From positions 88,896 to 152,895 of the forward strand of contig NZ_FNLC01000006.1 in NCBI RefSeq assembly GCF_900104065.1: DNA of 64,000 nucleotides. Direction: 5' to 3'. Each line of letters begins with the position of its first letter. The stretch's first letter is position 1. The stretch is from Natronobacterium texcoconense. Its GTDB lineage: Archaea > Halobacteriota > Halobacteria > Halobacteriales > Natrialbaceae. Shown here one piece after another: positions 8,967 through 17,026 of this stretch. The translations under genes were made by a program, and so were the position numbers. The notes under the pieces are model-generated. The model did no database searches. It was not told where the DNA came from and saw only the letters and a program-made list of their open reading frames with translations.

Positions 8967-9944
8967 ATGACTGACTCCAGCATTCGAACTCGCAGCGACC
9001 AGCGACGTCAGGCCGACCGAGTGGAGTCGAACGAAGAGACGAGCGAACGCGAGCAGTGCCCGGAGTGTGACGGACGGCTGATATCGGATACCGAACACGC
9101 CGAGACCGTCTGTGCCGACTGCGGCCTCGTCGTCGACGAAGGAGAGATCGACCGCGGCCCCGAGTGGCGCGCGTTCGACGCAGCCGAGAAAGACGAGAAG
9201 TCCCGCGTCGGCGCCCCCACGACGAACATGATGCACGACCAGGGGCTGTCGACCAACATCGGCTGGCAGGACAAGGACGCCTACGGCCGATCGCTCTCGA
9301 GTCGGCAGCGCCAGAAGATGCAGCGCCTGCGAACGTGGAACGAGCGGTTCCGCACCCGCGACTCGAAGGAACGCAACCTCAAGCAGGCGCTCGGAGAGAT
9401 CGATCGGATGGCCTCCGCACTGGGACTTCCCGACAACGTCCGCGAGACTGCGTCGGTCATCTACCGGCGCGCACTCGAGGAAGACCTGCTCCCGGGACGC
9501 TCGATCGAGGGCGTCTCGACGGCGTCGCTGTACGCCGCTGCACGTCAGGCAGGCACGCCGCGCAGCCTCGACGAAATCTCGGCGGTCTCCCGCGTCGAAA
9601 AAGACGAGATCGCCCGCACCTACCGTTACGTCATTCGAGAACTGGGGTTGGAGGTCCAGCCGGCCGACCCCGAAAGTTACGTGCCGCGGTTCGCGAGCGA
9701 CCTCGACCTCCCCGACGAGACCGAACGCCGCGCCCGACAGCTACTCAAGACCGCCAAAGACGCCGAGATCCACAGCGGGAAATCACCCGTCGGACTGGCC
9801 GCCGCCGCGGTGTACGCCGCCGCCCTGCTGACCAACGAGAAGGTCACCCAGAACGACGTCAGCGAGGTCGCGAGTATCTCCGAAGTGACGATCCGCAACC
9901 GGTATCACGAACTCCTCGAGGCCGAGGAGGGCGCGCCGGTCTGA
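8967..9944 (+). CDS. tfb: Transcription initiation factor TFB
   Basis: 325 aa. The N-terminal zinc ribbon has two Cys pairs (CPEC and CADC, about residues 31-52). It is followed by the B-finger/linker region with EWRAFD and RVGAPTT, then two cyclin-like repeats (about residues 130-215 and 225-315). It recruits RNA polymerase to TBP-bound promoters. Haloarchaea carry several TFBs; which paralogue this is cannot be told from sequence alone. A TATA-like box (GTTTTATC, near 8934-8941) lies about 28 bases before the ATG, so the mRNA is probably leaderless. Confidence 0.95.
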   Translation: MTDSSIRTRSDQRRQADRVESNEETSEREQCPECDGRLISDTEHAETVCADCGLVVDEGEIDRGPEWRAFDAAEKDEKSRVGAPTTNMMHDQGLSTNIGWQDKDAYGRSLSSRQRQKMQRLRTWNERFRTRDSKERNLKQALGEIDRMASALGLPDNVRETASVIYRRALEEDLLPGRSIEGVSTASLYAAARQAGTPRSLDEISAVSRVEKDEIARTYRYVIRELGLEVQPADPESYVPRFASDLDLPDETERRARQLLKTAKDAEIHSGKSPVGLAAAAVYAAALLTNEKVTQNDVSEVASISEVTIRNRYHELLEAEEGAPV

Positions 9945-10057
9945 TCGATTTCTGCGGCGAGAAAATTCCATATTAACTCGAGATCGCTTCCTCCTGGTCG
10001 CTCGTTCACGTATTTAGTCAGGTCATACTGAACTGGTAGTCACCCGTCGACGACAGT

Positions 10058-10183
10058 ATGGAATGCGATAACTGTCGTTCGGAGGAGGTTGCGTACACGC
10101 TCAGGACGCATCCGGAGACGAACGCTGGCGACCACGTCGACCTGCACTTCTGTTCGTCGGACTGTCTCAGCGTGTGGACGTAA
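10058..10183 (+). CDS. 41-aa zinc-finger protein
   Basis: Short gene starting MECDNCRSEEVAYT and ending HFCSSDCLSVWT. The CDNC and FCSSDC pairs could bind one zinc ion, a pattern seen in many tiny haloarchaeal zinc-finger proteins. It stops five bases before the stop of the convergent ccdA gene. Function unknown; the context next to the nirK operon may be chance. Confidence 0.7.
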   Translation: MECDNCRSEEVAYTLRTHPETNAGDHVDLHFCSSDCLSVWT

Positions 10184-10187
10184 GTGG

Positions 10188-10850
10188 TCAGTACGCTCCG
10201 ACGACGTACAGCTGGCCGATCCCGGCGAGGATCAGGACGAGACCGCCGAGACGAACGATGCGGTCGACGTGGCCGGCCAGCCGCCCTGCGCTGACGGCGT
10301 AGCCGACCGCCGTCGCCACGGTCACCGCGAGCAAGAGGACGCCGAAGCCGACGACGTAGGCACCGAGGACCACGGCACCGGCGGCCGTCGACAGCGTCAA
10401 CGACTGGAAGACGATCCCCAGGAACAGCGGCAACACACACCCCGTCGCGGCGATCGCGTACATGCCGCCAAAGATCGCGAACCCCCAGATACTCGAGCGG
10501 CGCTTCGGCAGGACGGCGTGGACCGCGCCGGGGCCGCCGTAGAGGATCCAGCCACCCACCGCGATCAGTGCGATGCCGACGCCGTACTCGAGGGCGGGCA
10601 GTATCCCCTGGAGCGTCTCGCCGGCGAGTAGCGCGACGACCGAGAGGACGCCGAGGACGACGACGGCACCGGCGGCAGCAGCCAGTCCACGGACGATCGT
10701 GCCACCAAGTGGCGGTTGCTCCTCACCGGTCGCGGAGACGTAGTAGCCGACGTAGCCGGGCAACAGCGCGTACGAACACGGCGAGAAAAACGCCGCGATG
10801 CCCGCGGCGAGCGCGAACGCGGCAGCGCCGAGCAGTTCGCCCGAGAACAC
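10188..10850 (-). CDS. ccdA: CcdA/DsbD-type membrane thiol transporter
   Basis: 220 aa with about six membrane helices. FFSPCSYALLPGYVGYY near residue 22 and GCVLPLFLG near residue 137 carry the two family Cys residues that move reducing equivalents across the membrane. It is the last gene of the nirK operon, six bases after tlpA, and presumably keeps the TlpA and SCO thiols reduced. Confidence 0.87.
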   Translation of the reverse strand: MFSGELLGAAAFALAAGIAAFFSPCSYALLPGYVGYYVSATGEEQPPLGGTIVRGLAAAAGAVVVLGVLSVVALLAGETLQGILPALEYGVGIALIAVGGWILYGGPGAVHAVLPKRRSSIWGFAIFGGMYAIAATGCVLPLFLGIVFQSLTLSTAAGAVVLGAYVVGFGVLLLAVTVATAVGYAVSAGRLAGHVDRIVRLGGLVLILAGIGQLYVVGAY

Positions 10851-10856
10851 GGCCGC

Positions 10857-11393
10857 TCACACTCCGTCCAATTGTGCTGCGATCGGCTCGCGGAGCTCCT
10901 CGAGGGACTTACTCCCTCGGTCGGACCAGGTCACGACGTTGTCCTCGTCGAGGACGAAGCTGTAGGGGACGCCCGAGGCGTTCAGTTCGCTGGTGAGTTC
11001 GAGGTCGTCGTCGATCGCGACGGCCCATCGGCCGTCGTGGGCGTCCCACCAGTCGGCGACGTCCTCGCGGGTGACGCTGCGGCCGATCGGCTCGTTGGAA
11101 ACCGAGACGAACTGGATCCGGTCGCCGAACTCGTCGTAGAGTTCGCCGGTCGGCTCCATCATCCGCTCGCAGACGTCACACCAGGTCGCAAATAGCTCGA
11201 GGAAGGTGACCCGTCCCGGCTCGGGGACGATGGCCGTTCCAGCGTCGCTCCCGGGAGCCTCGAGCGTCTCGAGTTCGATCGGCTCGATCGCGTCGTCGCT
11301 CTCAAGGGGGTCGACGCCGCCCAGTGCGTACGCTGCTCCCGCTCCTGTGGCTGCGAGTGCTGCGGCTCCAGCGATGACTTCGCGACGGCGCAT
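10857..11393 (-). CDS. TlpA-like exported thioredoxin
   Basis: 178 aa from the ATG at 11393. A Tat-type signal (MRRREVIAGAAALAATGAGA) is followed by a thioredoxin fold with the active site WCDVC (CxxC) and GVPYSFVLDEDN, where the cis-Pro lies. A GTG pair at 11397-11402 would allow a start three codons earlier, overlapping the sco stop. Sitting between sco and ccdA, it probably reduces exported copper-site Cys residues. Confidence 0.86.
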   Translation of the reverse strand: MRRREVIAGAAALAATGAGAAYALGGVDPLESDDAIEPIELETLEAPGSDAGTAIVPEPGRVTFLELFATWCDVCERMMEPTGELYDEFGDRIQFVSVSNEPIGRSVTREDVADWWDAHDGRWAVAIDDDLELTSELNASGVPYSFVLDEDNVVTWSDRGSKSLEELREPIAAQLDGV

Positions 11394-11395
11394 CG

Positions 11396-12178
11396 TCACC
11401 ACCCCTCGACGACGGCCCTCGTGTCTTCGACGACGTCGCCGGGCGTCGGTACTTCGCCGGAGTAGGCCCGCTCGACGTAGCCGTCCTTGTTGACCAGCAG
11501 GAGGAGGACGTGGTGGACGAAGGCCATCTCGTGGCCACCTTCGTCTTCCTCGTCGTGGCCATTCCCGTCGTCGTGCCCCATCTCTTCGTCGTGCCCGTTT
11601 TCGCCGTCGTCATCCGGTTCGGCTGGATCGAACGCACAGCCGAACTCCTCTTCGACGACGGCCTTGGCGTCGGTCTCGTCCTCCGGGCGGAGGGTGTACC
11701 AGTGGCCGGGCTCGTGCTCGATGCCATAGGTCTCCTCGTACTCGGCGAGCACCTCGGGGGTGTCGTGTGCCGGATCGAACGTGATCGGGAGGAACGCGAC
11801 CTCGTCGGCGTACCCCTCCTCGATGGCGTCGTCCTGGACGTGACGGAGCGTCCCCATCAGTCCCGGACAGGCACCCGGACACCGCGTGAAGACGAACGTG
11901 TAGAAGGCGTGGCGTTCGCCGTGGAATTCGGTCGTCGTTACCTCTCTGTTCTGCAGCGGCGCGGGAACGGTGACGTCGGGAATGGGCTCGCCGTAGATCG
12001 GGTACTGGACTCGGTCCGGGTCGGCACGGTCGTGGCCTTCCGGCGGTCCCAGGACGACGTTCTCGTCGGCCCCGTCCCGACCCGTCATCGCGTCGGCACA
12101 GCCGGCGACCGTCGCCGAGAGCGCCGCCGCTCCAGTTACCTGTAGGAATCGGCGTCTGTCGATTGGTTGTATAGGCAT
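11396..12178 (-). CDS. SCO1/SenC-type copper chaperone lipoprotein
   Basis: 260 aa. Tat motif DRRRFLQ and lipobox VAGC near residue 27. The thioredoxin-like core has the copper-binding CPGAC (Cys-x3-Cys in FTRCPGACPG) and a conserved His in FVHHVLLLL. Between them is a His/Asp/Glu-rich insertion (GHDEEMGHDDGNGHDEE) that could store metal. SCO proteins load copper into oxidases and related enzymes; in this operon the client is plausibly NirK. Confidence 0.9.
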   Translation of the reverse strand: MPIQPIDRRRFLQVTGAAALSATVAGCADAMTGRDGADENVVLGPPEGHDRADPDRVQYPIYGEPIPDVTVPAPLQNREVTTTEFHGERHAFYTFVFTRCPGACPGLMGTLRHVQDDAIEEGYADEVAFLPITFDPAHDTPEVLAEYEETYGIEHEPGHWYTLRPEDETDAKAVVEEEFGCAFDPAEPDDDGENGHDEEMGHDDGNGHDEEDEGGHEMAFVHHVLLLLVNKDGYVERAYSGEVPTPGDVVEDTRAVVEGW

Positions 12179-12200
12179 GATTGTGTGGATCGGGTGGGCG

Positions 12201-12785
12201 TTACGGCCCCGCCTCGATGACGGGGCGAGTCTCTTCGTTCAGCGTCTCGAACGCGTTCTGAGCCTGCGTCGGTAACGCAGGCTGGGGCTCCTCGAGCGCC
12301 GGTTCGTCGTCCGGATCCGGCCAGCCGACGACGACGCGACCGACCGCGCCGACGTGTTCGTGGGACGTACAGACGTGTCGCGTGTCGGCGTAGTCGTAGA
12401 CGCCTTCGCGGTCGAACGTCCGTTCGAAGCTGTCTCCCTCACGGGAGAGCTGGTCGCTGGCCCACGGCTCGGCCTCGTCGGGGATCCGCTGGGGGCCGTG
12501 CGTGTCTGGATGGTACGAGGTGACGTCGTGTCGTCCGTCCTCGTTGATCCAGGTGACGGTCCCGCCGACCGTGACGTGGACAAGCCACGGATCGAACTGG
12601 GGGTACGGCGTCGAGGTCGTCACGACCTCGGCTCCGCCAGTCGGCGAACCGAGTTCGCCGGTTCCGTCGTCTTCGTCGTCGGAACGGTCGTCACTCGGCC
12701 TCGAGAGACACCCTGCGAGCGCGAGCGTCGTACCGGCAGCTGTCGTCTGCAGCAGGCGGCGGCGCGTGATGGGTGTCGTTGTCAT
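12201..12785 (-). CDS. Halocyanin-like cupredoxin lacking the axial Met
   Basis: 194 aa. Tat signal TRRRLLQTTAAG with lipobox LAGC, an acidic linker, then a plastocyanin fold. Two type 1 copper ligands are clear (His in GRHDVTS, Cys in VCTSHEH), with the second His three residues after the Cys. The usual Met five residues later is Ala (HVGAVG). It probably feeds electrons to NirK, whose gene is 39 bases upstream in the same operon. The missing axial ligand could raise the redox potential. Confidence 0.82.
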   Translation of the reverse strand: MTTTPITRRRLLQTTAAGTTLALAGCLSRPSDDRSDDEDDGTGELGSPTGGAEVVTTSTPYPQFDPWLVHVTVGGTVTWINEDGRHDVTSYHPDTHGPQRIPDEAEPWASDQLSREGDSFERTFDREGVYDYADTRHVCTSHEHVGAVGRVVVGWPDPDDEPALEEPQPALPTQAQNAFETLNEETRPVIEAGP

Positions 12786-12824
12786 GGCTCTGGTTGGGGG
12801 AGAGCCCGAGTTTCCTCGAGCGTC

Positions 12825-13922
12825 TCAGGGATCTTCGTCGTAGATGTCCGGGTTCTCCTCGCCCTCGACGTCGATCACGCCGAGCATGCCCTTGCGGACG
12901 ACTCGCGAGAGGGCGTGGTCGACGATCTTGACGGGGCCGGGGACGTGCATCTCCATGTCCCCTGCGACGACCGTCCCGGGTGCGACCGGTGCGGTTTCGA
13001 CGTTTTGACCGGGCTCCGAGAGCAGGTCGCCGTCGCGGTAGTATTTCGACCAGACGTTCCCGATCGGGTGCAAGGCGCTGGTGAGGTTCGGTCCGCCGTT
13101 GGCGAAGTACACTCGAACGGTTTCGCCGACTTCGGCTTTGACGGGACCGTGCTGGCCGTCCGGCGTGAAGCCGTAGGCCTCGCCGTTCAGGAGGACGTAC
13201 GTCGGGTCCTCGTCGGCCGTCGCGTCGAAGTCGTAGGTGTGGTGGCCTTCCTCGCCGGCCTCGCCGTCGGTGTAGACCTCGTGCTGTCCGAAGTAGAACT
13301 CGCGGTCCACTTCGGGCAGTCCCTCTTCGGGTTCGACCAGGATCGCGCCGAACATCCCCAGGCTGATGTGCTGGTCCATGTTCGGGACCGCACAGTGGTA
13401 GATGTGGACGCCGGCGTACTTCGGCTGGAATCGTAGTCGAGCGGGTTCGTCGCCGGGAGCGATCGTCGTCGCCTCGGCACCGCCACCGGGCCCGTAGACC
13501 GCGTGGAAGTCGACGTTGTGCATGTCGACGTTGTGCTCGTCGGGCACCTCGAAGGTGAGGTCGATCGTGTCACCTTCGCGAACCCGGATCATCGGTCCTG
13601 GGATCTGCCCGTCGTAGGTCATGTAGTTGAGGGTGACGCCGGGTTCGATTTCGGCGGTGACCTCGATCGTCTCCATCGTGATCTCGTGGGTCCTGGGCTC
13701 GTCCCAGTCTACCGGGGGCGGAAGGTCTGCTGGATCGGCCGCGATAGCGTCGACGTCGACGGGTTCGGCCGCTGGAAGACCCTGTTCACCGTCATCAGCC
13801 GACGGTTCGGGGTCTGCATCTGTCTCCGAGGGAGTTCCCTCGAGGCAGCCGGCAACTGCCACGACGCCGGTCGCTCCGATGCCTTTCATGAAGGTTCGTC
13901 GGTTTGCGGTGTATTGGGTCAT
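12825..13922 (-). CDS. nirK: Copper-containing nitrite reductase NirK
   Basis: 365 aa from the ATG at 13922 (a start 27 bases upstream is possible). It reduces nitrite to NO outside the membrane. Tat motif NRRTFMKG and lipobox VAGC. Two cupredoxin domains with all copper ligands: His-Asn-Val-Asp-Phe-His (type 1 His, catalytic Asp, type 2 His), YHCAVPNMDQHISLGM (type 2 His, type 1 Cys, His, Met), GQHGPV (catalytic His) and ALHPIG (type 2 His). First gene of an operon with halocyanin, SCO, TlpA and CcdA. A palindromic site lies at 14000-14011, with a TATA-like box near 13980-13989. Confidence 0.95.
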   Translation of the reverse strand: MTQYTANRRTFMKGIGATGVVAVAGCLEGTPSETDADPEPSADDGEQGLPAAEPVDVDAIAADPADLPPPVDWDEPRTHEITMETIEVTAEIEPGVTLNYMTYDGQIPGPMIRVREGDTIDLTFEVPDEHNVDMHNVDFHAVYGPGGGAEATTIAPGDEPARLRFQPKYAGVHIYHCAVPNMDQHISLGMFGAILVEPEEGLPEVDREFYFGQHEVYTDGEAGEEGHHTYDFDATADEDPTYVLLNGEAYGFTPDGQHGPVKAEVGETVRVYFANGGPNLTSALHPIGNVWSKYYRDGDLLSEPGQNVETAPVAPGTVVAGDMEMHVPGPVKIVDHALSRVVRKGMLGVIDVEGEENPDIYDEDP

Positions 13923-13999
13923 TGTGGTTCTCCTCATCTGAATAAACACCCCTCATATGTAGAACGGTATCGGGAATTCTACAAAAGAGGGAATACCAT

Positions 14000-14011
14000 C
14001 GAACATGTTCG
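14000..14011. promoter_or_regulatory. Palindromic operator upstream of nirK (CGAACATGTTCG)
   Basis: Perfect 12-base palindrome about ten bases upstream of a weak TATA-like element on the minus strand. It is one of six related sites (others at 15288, 15668, 16028, 16074 and 16865). It resembles the inverted repeat described for NarO/DmsR-type regulators of anaerobic genes in Haloferax; that link is inference. Confidence 0.7.
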
Positions 14012-14083
14012 TCTGAGGGGTGGCGTTCTCGAGAGTCCGTTCACCGGTCGGCTTTGAAGCCGAGTCAGCACGTAGACGACGGT

Positions 14084-14983
14084 ATGGACGCCACAAAACC
14101 GGCAGTCGACTCGGCCTCACTCTCGACCACCGTGGGGAACTCGACGTTCAGGTCAGTAAACGGCCTCCAGCTACACGCACGGGTCGCCGGTGATCCGGAC
14201 GATCCGCTCGTGGTGTTGCTCCATGGCTTTCCCGAGTTCTGGTACGGCTGGCACGAGATGATCGAACCGCTCGTCGAGGACGGGTTTCGCGTGCTGGCCC
14301 CCGACCAGCGAGGGTACAACCGCAGCGAAAAGCCGGAGTCGGTACGTGCCTATCGCCGGCCCGAACTCGCACGCGACGTGGTCGAACTGATCGCTACCGA
14401 GAGTCGGGACACCGCCGCCGTCGTCGGCCACGACTGGGGTGGAATCGTCGCGTGGGAGCTTGCACTTCGATACCCCCAGGTCGTCGACCGACTCGCAGTC
14501 GTCAACGCACCGCATCCGACCGCGTTCCGCCGACAACTCCTCTCGAACCCCGACCAGATCCGACGAAGCTGGTACGCGTACACCTTCCAGCTCCCATGGC
14601 TTCCCGAACGGGTCTGCCGCTACGACGATTTCCGCGTCCTCGAGCGAGCGCTTCGTGGAACGGCGGATTCGGAGGCGTTCTCCGATGCAGACCTCGAGCG
14701 CTATCGTCGGGCGTGGCGTCGAGAGGGTGCTCTCACCGGAATGCTGAACTGGTACCGGGCGAACGCGCGGTATCCGTCACCGCCGCCGAGGGATCGGGTC
14801 GACGCACCCACGCTCGTCGCCTGGGGTGAGGAAGATACCGCGCTCGTCCCCGAACTGGCAATCGACAGCTACGACCACTGTACGGACGGCCGCCTCGAGT
14901 TGTTCCCGGACGCGAGTCACTGGCTCCCGCGAGAAAAACCGGATCGGTTGGCGGAACTACTGTGTGAGCACCTGGACGGTTAG
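14084..14983 (+). CDS. Alpha/beta hydrolase, epoxide-hydrolase-like
   Basis: 299 aa from the ATG at 14084. HGFPEFWYGW carries the oxyanion-hole HGxP. GHDWGG has Asp as nucleophile, as in epoxide hydrolases and haloalkane dehalogenases rather than Ser esterases. APDQRGYNRS follows the fold's third strand. The acid is probably in VAWGEEDTAL and the base is His in DASHWLP. Substrate unknown. Its end overlaps the convergent DUF2249 gene by four bases. Confidence 0.85.
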   Translation: MDATKPAVDSASLSTTVGNSTFRSVNGLQLHARVAGDPDDPLVVLLHGFPEFWYGWHEMIEPLVEDGFRVLAPDQRGYNRSEKPESVRAYRRPELARDVVELIATESRDTAAVVGHDWGGIVAWELALRYPQVVDRLAVVNAPHPTAFRRQLLSNPDQIRRSWYAYTFQLPWLPERVCRYDDFRVLERALRGTADSEAFSDADLERYRRAWRREGALTGMLNWYRANARYPSPPPRDRVDAPTLVAWGEEDTALVPELAIDSYDHCTDGRLELFPDASHWLPREKPDRLAELLCEHLDG

Positions 14984-15249
14984 GTGTCCGGGTCCCAGAT
15001 GACGGTCACGACCTCGTCCTCGAGTTCGACGGTGTCGTGGGCGTAGCCCCGGTCCTCGAGTTTAGGGAAGAGAAACTGCGGGACGCGGTCGTTTCGCTGG
15101 ACGAGGACCGTCTCGTCGGAGAGGTCGACGAGCGTCTCGAGAGTGGTTTTCAGCGGCTCCGGTGGACCGAGCGTGCGGACGTCGATCGTCTCCCGGGGGT
15201 GGTCGGTCGGTGCGTCGGTGCGTTCGACGACGGAACGATGCGACTGCAT
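14980..15249 (-). CDS. DUF2249 protein (copy 1)
   Basis: 89 aa. A polar N-terminal extension is followed by the DUF2249 core: IDVRTLGPPEPLKTTLETL, then VQRNDRVPQFLFPKLEDRGY. DUF2249 proteins cluster with denitrification genes in bacteria and archaea; their biochemical role is not established. Its start is 38 bases downstream of a variant of the locus palindrome (15288-15299). Confidence 0.8.
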   Translation of the reverse strand: MQSHRSVVERTDAPTDHPRETIDVRTLGPPEPLKTTLETLVDLSDETVLVQRNDRVPQFLFPKLEDRGYAHDTVELEDEVVTVIWDPDT

Positions 15250-15287
15250 ACGCGTATCGACGGGCTCAGTGTGTGTAGATTCCGTGC

Positions 15288-15299
15288 CGTACGTGTTCG
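15288..15299. promoter_or_regulatory. Palindromic operator, variant (CGTACGTGTTCG)
   Basis: Matches the locus consensus CGAAC-N2-GTTCG except for one base. It lies 38 bases before the start codon of DUF2249 copy 1, the same distance as the sites before the other DUF2249 genes and the regulator. Confidence 0.5.
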
Positions 15300-15393
15300 G
15301 ATCGAAATGCGGGCTGGGGTGGTACCGTTTCGAGCGTCGATTGATGGGCCGAACCGATCTGTACCGGCCCGCCGGATCAGGCCTGGACCGCCA

Positions 15394-15627
15394 CTAGACC
15401 TCCTGTTTCGGGAATCTGGCGACGAACTCGTCTGTGGCGACCTGTTCGACCTCGTAGGAATCGGCATCGAAGCTGTCGACTTCGGCCTGGAACTCGTAGA
15501 ACAGCGGCTTCGGTTCGTGGTCGTTGACGATGGTCAACGTCTCGCCAGGCTCGAGTTCCTCGAATTTTTCGTGGATAGTTGGATGGCGGTTTACCGGTGG
15601 AATGTCCCTGACGTCGAGTCGTGTCAT
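15394..15627 (-). CDS. DUF2249 protein (copy 2)
   Basis: 77 aa: LDVRDIPPVNRHPTIHEKFE, LEPGETLTIVNDHEPKPLFY and YEVEQVATDEFVARF. This is the core domain alone, without extension. It is a separate transcription unit preceded by an operator at 15668-15679. Three copies in 1 kb suggest distinct partners rather than simple redundancy. Confidence 0.82.
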   Translation of the reverse strand: MTRLDVRDIPPVNRHPTIHEKFEELEPGETLTIVNDHEPKPLFYEFQAEVDSFDADSYEVEQVATDEFVARFPKQEV

Positions 15628-15667
15628 GCAGATGGATGTGGGTCGTGGAGGTTCGTTTCGGTTTGGC

Positions 15668-15679
15668 CGAACACGTTCG
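15668..15679. promoter_or_regulatory. Palindromic operator (CGAACACGTTCG)
   Basis: Full match to CGAAC-N2-GTTCG, 40 bases upstream of the start of DUF2249 copy 2. The TATA region between it and the start is weak, consistent with an activator-dependent promoter. Confidence 0.65.
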
Positions 15680-15760
15680 CGTTCGGTCGGCTGCTGTCCG
15701 TCAGTGACGGTGCAACCACTGGGGTCCGGTTGCCCCAGTAAATCGTCACAGCAGGCCGTA

Positions 15761-15988
15761 TCAGGCGTGTTCGACGTAGACGTACCAGAGGCCGCCGTCT
15801 TGCTGGTGGCTCTCGTGTGCGTAGCCGCGCGCGTCGAGTACCTCGTAGAGCGGTTCGGGTTCGAACGGTGCGATCAACTGGAGTCGTTCTCCGTCTTCGA
15901 GGGATTCGAGTGCGGCCATGATGTCGTCGAACGGCGGGCCCTCGATCTCGCGTACGTCGATCGTCCGGTCAACTTGTTCGGTCGTCAT
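15761..15988 (-). CDS. DUF2249 protein (copy 3)
   Basis: 75 aa: RTIDVREIEGPPFDDIMAAL, LEDGERLQLIAPFEPEPLYE and a final YVYVEHA. The His in RGYAHESHQQ is shared with copy 1. It is transcribed divergently from the Bat-type regulator; the 135-base gap carries two operators. Confidence 0.82.
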   Translation of the reverse strand: MTTEQVDRTIDVREIEGPPFDDIMAALESLEDGERLQLIAPFEPEPLYEVLDARGYAHESHQQDGGLWYVYVEHA

Positions 15989-16027
15989 CGGCTATCGTTT
16001 CGCCCCCATGCAGGTTGGATGTTCACT

Positions 16028-16039
16028 CGAACATATTCG
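16028..16039. promoter_or_regulatory. Operator for DUF2249 copy 3 (CGAACATATTCG)
   Basis: Lies 39 bases upstream of the copy 3 start. The same 12 bases recur 35 bases further on in front of the divergent regulator gene. Confidence 0.65.
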
Positions 16040-16073
16040 ACCTGCCCGAATTCCCACGCCGTAGGAACTACGC

Positions 16074-16085
16074 CGAACATATTCG
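16074..16085. promoter_or_regulatory. Operator for the Bat-type regulator (CGAACATATTCG)
   Basis: Ends 38 bases before the ATG at 16124, with a TATA-like TTTATG at about 16096-16101 between. The position just upstream of the TATA/BRE fits an activator site and suggests autoregulation. Confidence 0.65.
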
Positions 16086-16123
16086 TGGGTATGGGTTTAT
16101 GAGTCCATCTAGAACACCAAACC

Positions 16124-16795
16124 ATGGTTCAAGCGACTCTCACGGTCACGCTGCCGGAACAGGTCTGGGTCGAGCAGGTCTCGACCGACTATCCGGATGC
16201 GACGTTTCGCGTCCTCGGCGCGGTCCCGGGCTCCGAGAGCGGGTTCGCTCTCGTCCGAGTGACAGGCTCGGACGTCCCGGACGTCGTCGACGACATGAAC
16301 GACCATCCCCAGATCACGGAGCTCACACTGGCCCAGTGGAGCGAGAACGAAGCGACGGTCCACTTCGAGACGACGGCCCCACTGTTGCTGTTCTCCTCGA
16401 GAGATTCGGGAATGCCGATCGAGCTTCCCGTCGAAATCAAGGACGGCGAGGCGACGATCGAGGTCACCGGCTCGCGCGACCGACTCGCCGAACTCGCAGA
16501 ACAGCTCGAGAGCTTCGGGCTCCAGTATCGCATCGAGAACGTCCGTGAGCGACTCCACGAGAGCCAGCTCCTCTCGGATCGCCAGCTCGAGGTACTCACT
16601 GCTGCCGTCGAGGAAGGGTACTACGACACGCCACGCCGATGTTCGCTGACCGACCTCGCGGGCCACCTCGACATCGCCAAGTCGACGTGTAGCGAGACGC
16701 TTCACCGTGCCGAGGAAGCGATCATTAAACGGTTCGTCGAGGACCTGCCGATGACCGGCGAAGACTCACTCGAGGAACAGCTCGTTTCGAACTGA
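16124..16795 (+). CDS. Bat-type (HTH-10) transcriptional regulator
   Basis: 223 aa. The N-terminal ~150 residues form a sensing region without an obvious PAS, GAF or Cys cluster. The C-terminus has the Bat-type helix-turn-helix: LSDRQLEVLTAAVEEGYYDT, then RRCSLTDLAGHLDIAKSTCS. It lacks the N-terminal Cys motif of NarO. Location within a group of palindromic operators makes it a strong candidate for the local activator of nirK and the DUF2249 genes. The transcript is probably leaderless. Confidence 0.87.
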   Translation: MVQATLTVTLPEQVWVEQVSTDYPDATFRVLGAVPGSESGFALVRVTGSDVPDVVDDMNDHPQITELTLAQWSENEATVHFETTAPLLLFSSRDSGMPIELPVEIKDGEATIEVTGSRDRLAELAEQLESFGLQYRIENVRERLHESQLLSDRQLEVLTAAVEEGYYDTPRRCSLTDLAGHLDIAKSTCSETLHRAEEAIIKRFVEDLPMTGEDSLEEQLVSN

Positions 16796-16864
16796 CCGTA
16801 ACGTGTCTCGATACCGTGTGGCAGTATACGTAACCGGTTTTCGCCGACATCATACTTAAATACC

Positions 16865-16876
16865 CGAACTTGTTCG
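16865..16876. promoter_or_regulatory. Operator between the regulator and the iron-sulfur operon (CGAACTTGTTCG)
   Basis: Both half-sites are perfect. It is about 150 bases before the iron-sulfur gene at 17027, whose likely TATA box is TATTAAAG at 16961-16968, preceded by a degenerate copy (TGAACATATTAA). A minus-strand TATA-like TATTTAAG also abuts the site at 16854-16861, so the direction of control is uncertain. Confidence 0.5.
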
Positions 16877-17026
16877 CGTCGATTCTCATCGGCTGGAAAT
16901 CGGGAGTATACTTCAACAAGATCTAGTTGCGAGTCCTCGCCTAGAGGACACAGATGAACATATTAAAGTGGGTGCCGGCAAGTTACTGCTCTACGAAAAC
17001 GCCGTGTACAGAGGTGTTCTAACCAG

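Noticed and set aside
15970..15980. Seventh copy of the palindromic operator (AACTTGTTCG)
   Set aside because: Lacks the left half-site and lies inside the start of the DUF2249 copy 3 coding region.
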